Of a DNA stretch of 64,000 nucleotides, positions 20,377 through 29,710 are shown one piece after another. The notes under the pieces were generated by a model. The model made no database searches, was not told the origin of the DNA, and saw nothing but the letters and a program-made list of their open reading frames with translations. How positions within the stretch are numbered: the first letter of the stretch is position 1; the number at the start of each line of letters is the position of its first letter. Source of the stretch: Streptococcus mitis SK564 (GTDB lineage: Bacteria; Bacillota; Bacilli; Lactobacillales; Streptococcaceae); contig NZ_AEDU01000006.1 in NCBI RefSeq assembly GCF_000148525.1, positions 62,001 through 126,000 of the forward strand, written 5' to 3'. Made by a program: the position numbers and the translations under genes.

Positions 20377-21852
20377 ATTTCTTTTAATCTTAGCAAGAGC
20401 AAGATTGAGTGCATAGTGGAATGTTTTATCTTTGGCGATAAAGAGTGTCAAGAGATAATAGATACCACAAGTTGCAACAGTCGAGAGAACCATGAGTATC
20501 ATATTGAGGTTGACTATATAAGAGTTGATTTGGAAAAGGAATTTAAACGCAAAATAGATCGGAATGAATCCGAGCGATACAATAGTATAGCGTGTTAAAG
20601 TAGTAAAGATTTCTTTTAAGTCAAGCAGATGATGTTTCTTGATAAAGTAAATTTCTAGTAGAACAACTACAGTTTCTGCAATAATAGTAGTAGCAATGTA
20701 GTACTCTGGTGCAAAAATATTATTGAAATACAAGAGACTGTTGAGTAGGATATTAGCGCCGCCACCAATAAAGTAAAAGGCTGTTAAACGATTTTCGTGG
20801 TCGTTGATGAAGATAATTTGTTTACCAAGGATTAACTCAATGGCCCAAATGATAGTCCGAAAAGCGAAGACACTAGTCACAATACCAGCTTCAAGGTATT
20901 TTTCAGAAGAATAGATGACTGCAGCGTAGTTCCCTAATACCATAATCCCAATACTGGTTGGAATGATAAGGAAATAAAAGAGGGCGGCTCCTTGGTTCAG
21001 AAGATTTTTATAAGATTCGTAGTCTTTCTTACCGAGATAGTAGCCGAGACGTGGAATACTGACGTTGATAGCTCCACTCAGGACACTGGCAATCAACATA
21101 ACGATGCTGAAAGCAATGGTATAATAAGAAATATAGTTTTCATCAGGCCCTTTGGTGATAAACATTCTATCGAGTAAGGTGTAGAGCATGTTGGCATTAG
21201 CTAGAAGCAACATGGTCAAGAGTGGCTTAGATGCTTTGATTAATTCGACAAGACCAATCTTGACAAAGGAAACTTCTCTCTTGATCCAAAGAAAACTGAG
21301 CAGGTAGTTGAGGATAGTTGTCGCACTCATGACAATGGCATAAGGAACGATATCATCTGCAGTTTTAACAAAGGTAAAGATAGCGACCAACATGGCAATA
21401 CGAATAACCAAGGTTTTGTATAAGATAAAAGCATAATTTTCATAAGCCTCGTTCATCCACTCGATATAAAGGAATTGGAAGAGAGCCTGGACACCAAGTA
21501 TATAGTAGAGTTCTTTTAAATTTTCAATACTATTATCCAGGTAAATAAATAGGAAATAGATACTTGTTGTTAGAACAGATGTAATAATGGAGATATAGAA
21601 TAATTTAGAGAAAACATAGTTGATTTTATTTTTATCATCCTTGACCTTACTGATAGCTCGAATTCCGTAGTTGTAGATTCCGAAGGCGGCTAAAGGAATG
21701 ATAAAGCTAGCCCAGGTATTGGCAGTATTGAAATAACCGTAGTTGGATTTGCTGAGAATCCGTGTCAGATAGGGATTAGTTATCAGCGGAAAAACGATAT
21801 TGAGAACATTGACTAGTAAGCTAGCCAGTGCATTAACTTTTATATTTTTCAT
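20374..21852 (-). CDS. Polysaccharide flippase (MATE/Wzx-like), TacF-type candidate
   Basis: About 492 residues with 12-14 predicted membrane helices and the N-terminal pattern LLVNVLNIVFPLITNPYLTRIL of the polysaccharide transport (Wzx/RfbX) family. It would flip lipid-linked repeats across the membrane. The open frame extends to 22017, but that part overlaps its own promoter. ATG 21852, with GAAAG upstream, is the likely start. Convergence with a polymerase and LicD genes suggests it exports teichoic acid precursors, as TacF does in pneumococcus, but this is not proven by sequence. Confidence 0.85.
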   Translation of the reverse strand: MKNIKVNALASLLVNVLNIVFPLITNPYLTRILSKSNYGYFNTANTWASFIIPLAAFGIYNYGIRAISKVKDDKNKINYVFSKLFYISIITSVLTTSIYFLFIYLDNSIENLKELYYILGVQALFQFLYIEWMNEAYENYAFILYKTLVIRIAMLVAIFTFVKTADDIVPYAIVMSATTILNYLLSFLWIKREVSFVKIGLVELIKASKPLLTMLLLANANMLYTLLDRMFITKGPDENYISYYTIAFSIVMLIASVLSGAINVSIPRLGYYLGKKDYESYKNLLNQGAALFYFLIIPTSIGIMVLGNYAAVIYSSEKYLEAGIVTSVFAFRTIIWAIELILGKQIIFINDHENRLTAFYFIGGGANILLNSLLYFNNIFAPEYYIATTIIAETVVVLLEIYFIKKHHLLDLKEIFTTLTRYTIVSLGFIPIYFAFKFLFQINSYIVNLNMILMVLSTVATCGIYYLLTLFIAKDKTFHYALNLALAKIKRN

Positions 21853-21886
21853 TGTACTTTCTTTCTTGTATTGTAAAATGGTCTCT

Positions 21887-21895
21887 AGTATTATA
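21887..21895 (-). promoter_or_regulatory. Extended -10 promoter of the flippase gene
   Basis: On the minus strand TGATATAAT (TATAAT at 21895-21890). It stands back-to-back with the mecA promoter, only about 20 bp from its -35 box. Confidence 0.7.
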
Positions 21896-21916
21896 TCACA
21901 TTCTCGCTTCATTCTT

Positions 21917-21945
21917 TTGATAAAATCGTAAAAATCTAGTATAAT
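21917..21945 (+). promoter_or_regulatory. Promoter of mecA
   Basis: TTGATA at 21917-21922, 17 bp, and TATAAT at 21940-21945. Confidence 0.85.
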
Positions 21946-21976
21946 AGATAGGACTGAAAGTATGAGGTTACTAGCA

Positions 21977-22714
21977 ATGAAAATGAAACAAATTAGTGAT
22001 ACTACTTTAAAAATCACGATGTCTTTAGAGGATTTGATGGATCGAGGAATGGAGATTGCAGACTTTCTCGTTCCTCAAGAAAAAACAGAAGAGTTCTTTT
22101 ATGCTATCTTGGATGAGTTAGAGATGCCTGATAGCTTTCTGGATACAGGCATGTTGAGCTTCCGTGTGACTCCAAAACCTGATAAGGTTGATGTCTTTGT
22201 AACCAAATCAAAGATTGACCAAAATCTAGATTTTGAAGATTTATCGGATTTGCCAGACATGGAAGAATTGGCTCAAATGTCGCCCGATGAATTTATCAAA
22301 ACCTTAGAAAAAAGCATCGCGGACAAAACCAAGGATGACATCGAAGCCATTCAATCTCTAGAGCAAGTCGAAGCTAAGGAAGAAGAGCAAGAGCAGGCTG
22401 AACAAGAAGTTGAGAGCAAGAAAGAACCTTACATCTATTACATCCTTTCTTTTGCTAAGTTGGCTGACTTGGTGGCTTTTGCCAAGACAGTGACTTTTGA
22501 TATGGAAACTTCTGAACTCTACAAGATGAATGAGCGCTATTATTTGACCATTTTAGTGGATATTGAAAATCATCCAAGTCCATATCCAGCTTGGCTGTTG
22601 GCCCGTATGCGCGAGTTTGCAGACGATAGTGATATCAGTCGTTCAGTCTTGCAAGAGTATGGCCAAGTCTTGATCAATCACGATGCAGTGATCAATCTAC
22701 AAAAGATTGGATAA
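21977..22714 (+). CDS. mecA: Adaptor protein MecA
   Basis: Adaptor that delivers substrates such as the competence sigma factor ComX to the ClpC ATPase. 245 residues from ATG 21977 (GAGG at 21964-21967). The frame also opens at 21962, but that would overlap the ribosome binding site. The N-terminal half (MKMKQISDTTLKITMS...) and the C-terminal ClpC-binding domain are joined by an acidic Glu/Gln-rich linker (about residues 125-150). Single-gene unit with promoter and terminator. Confidence 0.95.
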   Translation: MKMKQISDTTLKITMSLEDLMDRGMEIADFLVPQEKTEEFFYAILDELEMPDSFLDTGMLSFRVTPKPDKVDVFVTKSKIDQNLDFEDLSDLPDMEELAQMSPDEFIKTLEKSIADKTKDDIEAIQSLEQVEAKEEEQEQAEQEVESKKEPYIYYILSFAKLADLVAFAKTVTFDMETSELYKMNERYYLTILVDIENHPSPYPAWLLARMREFADDSDISRSVLQEYGQVLINHDAVINLQKIG

Positions 22715-22750
22715 TCCTTTCTGGAAAGCTATTTCTAGATTTTAAGAAGA

Positions 22751-22774
22751 GCGAATCGTTTGATTCGTTTTTTT
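22751..22774 (+). terminator. Terminator of mecA
   Basis: GCGAATC / GATTCGT hairpin with a 4-base loop followed by a T-run. Confidence 0.85.
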
Positions 22775-22780
22775 CTTTTC

Positions 22781-22835
22781 TAGACTGAAATAGTGATTTA
22801 CTATAATAGGAATTTTCACAAAATTCTGTTATAAT
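22781..22835 (+). promoter_or_regulatory. Tandem promoters of hom-thrB
   Basis: Two -10 boxes: TATAAT at 22803-22808 with TAGACT 16 bp upstream, and TATAAT at 22830-22835 preceded by TG (extended -10). The second is nearer the start codon at 22867. Confidence 0.65.
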
Positions 22836-22866
22836 GGCTATATTAGAAAATTTCGAGGAGACAAAC

Positions 22867-24153
22867 ATGACAGTTAAAATTGCTTTACTAGGATTTGGTA
22901 CCGTTGCAAGTGGCGTGCCTTTCCTCCTAAAGGAAAATGGAGAAAAAATCAATCAATCAGCACATTCAGAGATTGAAGTTGCTAAGGTATTGGTCAAGGA
23001 TGAAGATGAAAAGAATCGCTTGCTTGCAGCAGGGAATGACTTTAATTTTGTAACCAATGTAGATGATATTTTGTCAGACCAAGACATTACCATTGTAGTG
23101 GAATTGATGGGACGTATCGAACCTGCTAAAACCTTTATCACTCGTGCCTTGGAAGCTGGCAAACACGTTGTTACTGCCAATAAGGACCTTTTGGCTGTCC
23201 ACGGTGCAGAATTGTTAGAAATCGCTCAAGCTAATAAGGTAGCACTTTACTACGAAGCAGCAGTAGCTGGTGGGATTCCAATTCTTCGTACTTTAGCAAA
23301 TTCCTTGGCTTCTGATAAAGTCACGCGCGTGCTTGGAGTCGTTAACGGAACTTCCAACTTCATGATGACCAAGATGGTGGAAGAAGGCTGGTCTTACGAT
23401 GATGCTCTTGCGGAAGCGCAAAGACTTGGTTTTGCAGAAAGCGATCCGACAAATGACGTGGATGGGATTGATGCAGCCTACAAGATGGTGATTTTGAGCC
23501 AATTTGCCTTTGGCATGAAGGTTGCCTTTGACGATGTAGCCCACAAGGGAATCCGCAACATCACACCAGAAGACGTAGCTGTAGCCCAAGAACTTGGCTA
23601 TGTAGTGAAATTGGTTGGTTCTATTGAGGAAACTCCTTCAGGAATTGCTGCAGAAGTAACTCCAACTTTCCTTCCTAAAGCGCATCCACTTGCCAGTGTG
23701 AATGGCGTAATGAACGCTATCTTTGTAGAATCTATCGGTATTGGTGAGTCTATGTACTACGGACCAGGTGCGGGTCAAAAACCAACTGCAACAAGTGTTG
23801 TAGCAGATATTGTCCGTATCGTTCGTCGCTTGAATGATGGAACAATTGGAAAAGATTTCAACGAATACAGCCGTGACTTGGTCTTGGCAAATCCTGAAGA
23901 TGTTAAAGCAAATTACTATTTCTCAATCTTGGCTCCAGACTCAAAAGGTCAGGTCTTGAAGTTGGCTGAAATCTTTAATGCTCAAGATATTTCCTTCAAG
24001 CAAATCCTCCAAGACGGCAAAGAGGGGGATATGGCGCGTGTTGTGATTATTACACACAAGATTAATAAAGCGCAACTTGAAAATGTTTCAACTGAATTGA
24101 AGAAGGTTTCAGAATTTGACCTCTTGAATACCTTCAAAGTGCTAGGAGAATAA
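22867..24153 (+). CDS. hom: Homoserine dehydrogenase
   Basis: NAD(P)H-dependent reduction of aspartate semialdehyde to homoserine, the branch point to threonine and methionine. 428 residues from ATG 22867 (GAGGAG upstream). An earlier in-frame ATG at 22834 overlaps the second -10 box. GFGTVASGV dinucleotide fold at the N-terminus, [32 protein letters not shown], and a C-terminal ACT domain for feedback by threonine. thrB follows after one base. Confidence 0.96.
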   Translation: MTVKIALLGFGTVASGVPFLLKENGEKINQSAHSEIEVAKVLVKDEDEKNRLLAAGNDFNFVTNVDDILSDQDITIVVELMGRIEPAKTFITRALEAGKHVVTANKDLLAVHGAELLEIAQANKVALYYEAAVAGGIPILRTLANSLASDKVTRVLGVVNGTSNFMMTKMVEEGWSYDDALAEAQRLGFAESDPTNDVDGIDAAYKMVILSQFAFGMKVAFDDVAHKGIRNITPEDVAVAQELGYVVKLVGSIEETPSGIAAEVTPTFLPKAHPLASVNGVMNAIFVESIGIGESMYYGPGAGQKPTATSVVADIVRIVRRLNDGTIGKDFNEYSRDLVLANPEDVKANYYFSILAPDSKGQVLKLAEIFNAQDISFKQILQDGKEGDMARVVIITHKINKAQLENVSTELKKVSEFDLLNTFKVLGE

Positions 24154-24154
24154 G

Positions 24155-25024
24155 ATGAAAATTATTGTACCTGCAACCAGTGCCAATATCGGGCCAGGAT
24201 TTGACTCGGTCGGTGTAGCTGTAACCAAGTATCTTCAAATAGAGGTCTGCGAAGAACGGGATGAGTGGTTGATTGAACACCAGATTGGCAAATGGATACC
24301 ACATGACGAGCGTAATCTCTTGCTCAAAATTGCTTTGCAAATTGTACCAGACTTGCAACCAAGACGTTTGAAAATGACCAGTGATGTTCCCTTGGCGCGT
24401 GGTTTGGGTTCTTCCAGCTCGGTTATTGTAGCTGGGATTGAACTAGCCAACCAACTGGGTCAACTCAACTTGTCTGACCATGAAAAGTTGCAGTTAGCGA
24501 CCAAGATTGAAGGGCATCCTGACAATGTGGCTCCAGCCATTTATGGTAATCTCGTTGTTGCCAGCTCTGTTGAAGGGCAAGTTTCAGCTATCGTAGCAGA
24601 CTTCCCAGAGTGTGATTTCCTAGCCTACATTCCAAACTATGAATTGCGTACTCGAGACAGCCGTGGTGTCTTGCCTAAGAAATTGTCCTATAAGGAAGCT
24701 GTTGCAGCTAGTTCTATCGCCAATGTGGCGGTTGCAGCCTTGTTGGCAGGAGACATGGTGACCGCTGGACAAGCAATCGAGGGAGACCTCTTCCACGAGC
24801 GCTATCGTCAGGACTTGGTGAGAGAATTTGCGACGATTAAGCAAGTAGCCAAAGAAAATGGTGCCTATGCAACCTACCTTTCTGGTGCTGGGCCGACAGT
24901 TATGGTTTTGGCTTCTCATGACAAGATGCCAACGATTAAGGCTGAATTGGAAAAGCAACCCTTCAAAGGAAAACTTCATGACTTGAAAGTTGATACCCAA
25001 GGTGTCCGTGTCGAAGCAAAATAA
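24155..25024 (+). CDS. thrB: Homoserine kinase
   Basis: GHMP-family kinase making O-phosphohomoserine for threonine. 289 residues with [15 protein letters not shown] at the start, [16 protein letters not shown] (ATP loop, about 84-99) and [10 protein letters not shown] near the C-terminus. It is separated by a single base from hom and followed by a terminator. Confidence 0.97.
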   Translation: MKIIVPATSANIGPGFDSVGVAVTKYLQIEVCEERDEWLIEHQIGKWIPHDERNLLLKIALQIVPDLQPRRLKMTSDVPLARGLGSSSSVIVAGIELANQLGQLNLSDHEKLQLATKIEGHPDNVAPAIYGNLVVASSVEGQVSAIVADFPECDFLAYIPNYELRTRDSRGVLPKKLSYKEAVAASSIANVAVAALLAGDMVTAGQAIEGDLFHERYRQDLVREFATIKQVAKENGAYATYLSGAGPTVMVLASHDKMPTIKAELEKQPFKGKLHDLKVDTQGVRVEAK

Positions 25025-25032
25025 AGAATAGA

Positions 25033-25080
25033 TGATAGGATGGGGAAACTCTTGACTAGAGGGCTTCCTATCCTTTTTTT
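25033..25080 (+). terminator. Terminator of hom-thrB
   Basis: GATAGGA / TCCTATC with a long partly paired loop, then seven T. Confidence 0.8.
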
Positions 25081-25122
25081 GAAAAGAATTCGAGTTAAAA
25101 ACTTGATAAAGGAGAAATAAAG

Positions 25123-26061
25123 ATGGCAGAAATTTATCTAGCAGGTGGTTGTTTTTGGGGCCTAGAGGAATATTTTTCACGCATTTCTGGAGTGCTAGCA
25201 ACTAGTGTTGGCTACGCTAATGGTCAAGTCGAAACGACCAATTACCAGCTGCTCAAGGAAACAGACCATGCAGAAACGGTTCAAGTGATTTATGATGAGA
25301 AGACAGTATCACTCAGAGAGATTTTACTTTATTATTTCCGTGTTATTGATCCATTATCAGTCAATCAACAAGGAAATGACCGTGGTCGCCAATATCGAAC
25401 TGGGATTTATTATCAGGATGAAGCAGACTTGCCAGTTATCTACACAGTGGTGCGGGAGCAGGAGCGCATGCTTGGGAGAAAGATTGCAGTAGAGGTGGAG
25501 AAACTTCGTCACTACATTATGGCAGAAGACTACCACCAAGACTATCTTAAGAAAAATCCTTCGGGTTACTGTCATATCGATGTGACCGATGCTGAGAAGC
25601 CCTTGATTGACGCCTCTAACTATGAAAAGCCTAGCCAAGAAGTGTTAAAGGAAAGCTTAACTGAAGAGTCCTATCGTGTTACCCAAGAAGCTGCTACAGA
25701 GGCTCCATTTACCAATGTCTATGACCAAACCTTTGAAGAGGGAATTTATGTAGATATCACGACGGGTGAGCCACTCTTTTTTGCCAAGGATAAGTTTGCC
25801 TCAGGTTGTGGTTGGCCAAGTTTTAGCCGTCCGATTTCCAAGGAATTGATTCATTATTACAAGGATCTCAGCCATGGAATGGAGCGAATTGAGGTTCGTT
25901 CTCGTTCAGGTAATGCTCACTTGGGTCATGTTTTCACAGATGGACCTCGGGAGTTAGGTGGCCTCCGCTACTGTATCAATTCTGCTTCCTTGCGCTTCGT
26001 GGCCAAGGATGAGATGGAAGAAGCAGGATATGGCTATCTACTGCCTTACTTAAACAAATAA
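25123..26061 (+). CDS. msrAB: Peptide methionine sulfoxide reductase MsrA/MsrB fusion
   Basis: Repairs both stereoisomers of methionine sulfoxide. The MsrA domain (about 1-155) has the catalytic GGCFWG at residues 6-11. The MsrB domain (about 170-312) has zinc [15 protein letters not shown], and catalytic Cys in [11 protein letters not shown]. No signal peptide, so this is the cytosolic type (MsrAB1-like in pneumococcus) rather than the surface form. 312 residues, normal for the fusion. AAGGAGA precedes the ATG. Confidence 0.95.
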   Translation: MAEIYLAGGCFWGLEEYFSRISGVLATSVGYANGQVETTNYQLLKETDHAETVQVIYDEKTVSLREILLYYFRVIDPLSVNQQGNDRGRQYRTGIYYQDEADLPVIYTVVREQERMLGRKIAVEVEKLRHYIMAEDYHQDYLKKNPSGYCHIDVTDAEKPLIDASNYEKPSQEVLKESLTEESYRVTQEAATEAPFTNVYDQTFEEGIYVDITTGEPLFFAKDKFASGCGWPSFSRPISKELIHYYKDLSHGMERIEVRSRSGNAHLGHVFTDGPRELGGLRYCINSASLRFVAKDEMEEAGYGYLLPYLNK

Positions 26062-26071
26062 ATCAGAGATG

Positions 26072-26091
26072 GTGGGTGCTTCCCACTTTCT
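26072..26091 (+). terminator. Short hairpin after msrAB
   Basis: GTGGG / CCCAC hairpin followed by TTTCTT. The T-run is interrupted, so termination may be partial. Confidence 0.45.
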
Positions 26092-26121
26092 TCATTTCTA
26101 GAAAACGAATAGAAGGGATCT

Positions 26122-27846
26122 ATGAAACACCTATTATCTTACTTTAAACCCTACATCAAGGAATCAATTTTAGCACCCTTGTTCAAGCTGTTAGAAGCTG
26201 TTTTTGAACTCTTGGTTCCCATGGTGATTGCTGGGATTGTTGACCAATCCTTGCCCCAGAGAAATCAGAGTCATCTCTGGATGCTGATTGGCCTGCTCCT
26301 TATTTTTGCAGTGATTGGTGTTGTAGTGGCCTTAATAGCCCAGTTCTACTCAGCTAAGGCTGCGGTTGGATTTGCCAAGGAATTGACAAACGATCTCTAT
26401 CGTCATATTCTTTCCTTGCCCAAGGACAGCAGAGACCGTTTGACAACTTCTAGCTTGGTTACTCGCTTGACTTCGGACACCTATCAGATTCAGACTGGTA
26501 TTAATCAATTCCTGCGTCTCTTTTTGCGAGCGCCTATTATCGTTTTTGGTGCCATTTTTATGGCCTATCGAATCTCAGCTGAGCTGACTTTCTGGTTCTT
26601 GGTCATGGTTGTCATTTTGACTATTGTTATTGTAGGGCTCTCTAGACTGGTCAATCCTCTCTACAGCAGTCTGAGAAAGAAAACAGATCAACTGGTTCAG
26701 GAAACACGCCAGCAATTACAAGGGATGCGGGTTATTCGAGCTTTTGGACAAGAAAAACGAGAGTTACAGATTTTTCAAACTCTTAACCAAGTCTATGCTA
26801 GATTACAAGAAAAGACAGGTTTCTGGTCTAGTTTATTAACTCCTCTGACCTATCTGATTGTTAATGGAACTCTCCTCGTTGTTATCTGGCAGGGATATGT
26901 TTCTATTCAAGGAGGCTTGCTTAGTCAAGGTGCCTTGATTGCTCTTATCAATTATCTATTGCAGATCTTGGTGGAATTGGTCAAGCTAGCCATGCTGATA
27001 AATTCTCTCAACCAGTCCTATATCTCAGCCAAGCGAATTGAGGAGGTCTTTGTCGAAGCTCCCGAAGACATCCGCTCAGAGTTAGAACAAAAGCAAGTTA
27101 CCAGCGAGCAGGTTTTACAAGTCCAAGAATTGACCTTTACCTATCCTGATGCAGCTCAACCTTCTCTAAGAGACATTTCCTTTGATATGAAGCAAGGGCA
27201 AAACCTGGGTATCATTGGGGGAACTGGTTCTGGTAAATCAAGCCTGGTGCAAGTCTTACTTGGTCTTTATTCAATAGATAAGGGAAGCATTGACCTTTAT
27301 CGAGATGGATGTAGTCCTCGTAATCTTGAGCAGTGGCGGTCTTGGATTGCCTATGTTCCTCAAAAGGTCGAACTCTTTAAGGGGACTATTCGTTCCAACT
27401 TGACTCTAGGTTTACATCAAGAAGTCACTGACCAAGAACTCTGGCAGGCCTTGGAAATTGCGCAAGCAAAGGATTTTGTCAGTGAAAAGGAAGGACTCTT
27501 GGATGACCTAGTTGAGGGAGGAGGTCGAAATTTCTCAGGTGGACAAAAACAAAGGCTGTCTATCGCACGAGCAGTCTTGCGCCAGGCTCCGTTTCTCATC
27601 TTAGATGATGCGACTTCGGCCCTCGACACCATTACCGAGTCCAGGCTCTTGAAAGCTATCCGAGAAAATTTGCCAAATACAAGTTTAATCTTGATATCTC
27701 AACGAACCTCGACTTTACAGATAGCTGACCAGATTCTCCTCTTGGAAAAAGGGGAGCTCCTAGCTATCGGCAAGCACGAGGACTTGATGAAATCCAGCAA
27801 AGTCTATCGTGAAATCAATGCATCCCAACATGGTAAGGAGGACTAG
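26122..27846 (+). CDS. ABC exporter half-transporter with degenerate Walker B
   Basis: 574 residues: six-helix exporter membrane domain (1-315) and an ATPase domain (about 330-574) with Walker A GGTGSGKSS, Q-loop, signature FSGGQKQR and Walker B LILDDATSALD. The catalytic Glu after Walker B is replaced by Asp (DD instead of DE), as in the degenerate half of heterodimeric exporters of the TM287/288, BmrCD and PatAB type. The partner gene overlaps or follows directly. Drug or lipid export is the likely role; the substrate is unknown. Confidence 0.9.
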   Translation: MKHLLSYFKPYIKESILAPLFKLLEAVFELLVPMVIAGIVDQSLPQRNQSHLWMLIGLLLIFAVIGVVVALIAQFYSAKAAVGFAKELTNDLYRHILSLPKDSRDRLTTSSLVTRLTSDTYQIQTGINQFLRLFLRAPIIVFGAIFMAYRISAELTFWFLVMVVILTIVIVGLSRLVNPLYSSLRKKTDQLVQETRQQLQGMRVIRAFGQEKRELQIFQTLNQVYARLQEKTGFWSSLLTPLTYLIVNGTLLVVIWQGYVSIQGGLLSQGALIALINYLLQILVELVKLAMLINSLNQSYISAKRIEEVFVEAPEDIRSELEQKQVTSEQVLQVQELTFTYPDAAQPSLRDISFDMKQGQNLGIIGGTGSGKSSLVQVLLGLYSIDKGSIDLYRDGCSPRNLEQWRSWIAYVPQKVELFKGTIRSNLTLGLHQEVTDQELWQALEIAQAKDFVSEKEGLLDDLVEGGGRNFSGGQKQRLSIARAVLRQAPFLILDDATSALDTITESRLLKAIRENLPNTSLILISQRTSTLQIADQILLLEKGELLAIGKHEDLMKSSKVYREINASQHGKED

Positions 27847-27847
27847 T

Positions 27848-29596
27848 ATGAGACGACAAACTGCAAACCAGACGCTCACACGTTTGGCTAAGGATTTAGC
27901 AAGCCATCCCTTCCTCCTTTTCCTAGCCTTTCTAGGAACTATTGCCCAAGTTGGCTTATCAATTTACCTACCTATCCTGATTGGTCAGGTCATTGACCAA
28001 GTCCTAGTGGATGGTTCTTCACCAGTTTTTTGGCAGATTTTCATCCAGATGATCTTGGTGGTCATAGGAAATACACTGGTACAATGGGCCAATCCTCTTC
28101 TTTATAATCGCTTAATCTTCTCTTATACTAAAGATTTGCGAGAGCGAATCATTCATAAGCTCCATCGTTTGCCGATTGCTTTTGTAGATCGGCAAGGCAG
28201 TGGAGAGATGGTCAGTCGTGTGACCACAGACATCGAACAGTTGGCAGCCGGCTTGACCATGATTTTTAACCAATTTTTCATTGGTGTCTTGATGATTTTG
28301 GTTAGTATTCTAGCAATGCTCCAAATCCATCTCCTCATGACCCTCTTGGTCTTGCTGTTGACCCCACTATCCATGGTGATTTCACGCTTTATTGCCAAAC
28401 GCTCCTATCATCTCTTCCAGAAGCAAACAGAGACGAGGGGGATTCAGACTCAGTTGATTGAAGAATCGCTTAGCCAGCAGACCATTATCCAGTCCTTTAA
28501 TGCTCAGACAGAGTTTATCCAAAGACTTCATGAGGCGAATGAAAATTACGCAGGTTATTCTCAGTCAGCCATCTTTTATTCTTCAACGGTCAATCCTTCG
28601 ACTCGCTTTGTTAATGCACTCATCTATGCTCTTCTTGCTGGAGTGGGAGCCTATCGTATCATGATGGGGTCCACCTTGACCATCGGACGTTTAGTGACTT
28701 TTTTGAATTACGTCCAACAGTACACCAAACCCTTTAATGATATTTCTTCAGTTCTAGCCGAGTTGCAAAGTGCTCTGGCTTGTGCAGAGCGCGTCTATGC
28801 TATCTTAGAAAGTCCTGAGGTAGCTGAAACAGGTAAGGAAGTCTTGACCAGTGACCAGGTTAAGGGAGCCATTTCCTTTAAACAGGTCTCTTTTGGCTAC
28901 CATCCAGAAAAGATCTTGATTAAGGACTTGTCTATCGATATCCCAGCTGGTAGCAAGGTGGCCATCGTTGGTCCAACAGGTGCTGGAAAGTCAACTCTGA
29001 TCAATCTCCTTATGCGTTTTTACCCTATTAATTCAGGAGATATCCTGCTGGATGGGCAATCTATTTATGATTATACCCGAGCGTCATTGAGACAGCAGTT
29101 TGGCATGGTGCTCCAAGAAACCTGGCTCAAGCAAGGAACTATTCATGATAATATTGCCTTTGGAAATCCTGAAGCCAGTCGGGAGCAGGTGATTGCTGCT
29201 GCCAAAGCAGCCAATGCAGACTTTTTCATCCAGCAGTTGCCACAGGGATACGATACCAAGTTGGAAAATGCAGGAGAATCACTATCTGTCGGTCAAGCCC
29301 AGCTCTTGACCATCGCCCGAGTCTTTCTAGCTATCCCTAAGATTCTTATCTTAGACGAGGCGACTTCCTCCATCGATACGCGGACAGAAGTGCTGGTACA
29401 GGATGCCTTTGCTAAGCTCATGAAGGGGCGCACAAGCTTTATCATTGCCCATCGTTTGTCAACCATTCAAGATGCAGATTTGATTCTTGTCTTGGTGGAT
29501 GGCGATATCGTGGAGTATGGGAACCATCAGGACCTCATGGCTAGAAAAGGCAAGTATTACCAAATGCAGCAAGCTGCAGCTTTTAGCTCAGAATAA
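27848..29596 (+). CDS. ABC exporter half-transporter with catalytic Glu and altered signature
   Basis: 582 residues from ATG 27848, which has AAGGAGG seven bases upstream (the frame opens earlier at 27809 inside the previous gene). Exporter membrane domain, then Walker A GPTGAGKST, Walker B LILDEATSSID with the catalytic Glu, and a signature changed from LSGGQ to LSVGQ. With the DD Walker B of its partner, the LSVGQ signature forms one weak ATP site, while the other site is canonical. The pair therefore reads as an obligate heterodimer. Confidence 0.9.
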   Translation: MRRQTANQTLTRLAKDLASHPFLLFLAFLGTIAQVGLSIYLPILIGQVIDQVLVDGSSPVFWQIFIQMILVVIGNTLVQWANPLLYNRLIFSYTKDLRERIIHKLHRLPIAFVDRQGSGEMVSRVTTDIEQLAAGLTMIFNQFFIGVLMILVSILAMLQIHLLMTLLVLLLTPLSMVISRFIAKRSYHLFQKQTETRGIQTQLIEESLSQQTIIQSFNAQTEFIQRLHEANENYAGYSQSAIFYSSTVNPSTRFVNALIYALLAGVGAYRIMMGSTLTIGRLVTFLNYVQQYTKPFNDISSVLAELQSALACAERVYAILESPEVAETGKEVLTSDQVKGAISFKQVSFGYHPEKILIKDLSIDIPAGSKVAIVGPTGAGKSTLINLLMRFYPINSGDILLDGQSIYDYTRASLRQQFGMVLQETWLKQGTIHDNIAFGNPEASREQVIAAAKAANADFFIQQLPQGYDTKLENAGESLSVGQAQLLTIARVFLAIPKILILDEATSSIDTRTEVLVQDAFAKLMKGRTSFIIAHRLSTIQDADLILVLVDGDIVEYGNHQDLMARKGKYYQMQQAAAFSSE

Positions 29597-29623
29597 GCCT
29601 TCCTCTTTTGAAATTTTATAGAC

Positions 29624-29652
29624 GAAAAAAGTTGCCTTCGGGTGACTTTTTT
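29624..29652 (+). terminator. Terminator of the ABC exporter pair
   Basis: AAAAAAGTTGCC / GGTGACTTTTTT hairpin with a TTCG tetraloop. Confidence 0.9.
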
Positions 29653-29710
29653 GTTACAATAGCTAGAAAAATTATTCACTGTAAATTGTCTTATAGAAAA
29701 GGAGCCTAGA

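Noticed and set aside
24620-25201. 193-residue antisense frame
   Set aside because: It overlaps thrB and the msrAB start on the other strand and shows no family features.
27809-27847. Early start of the second ABC subunit
   Set aside because: It lies inside the first subunit gene, while ATG 27848 has AAGGAGG at the right distance.
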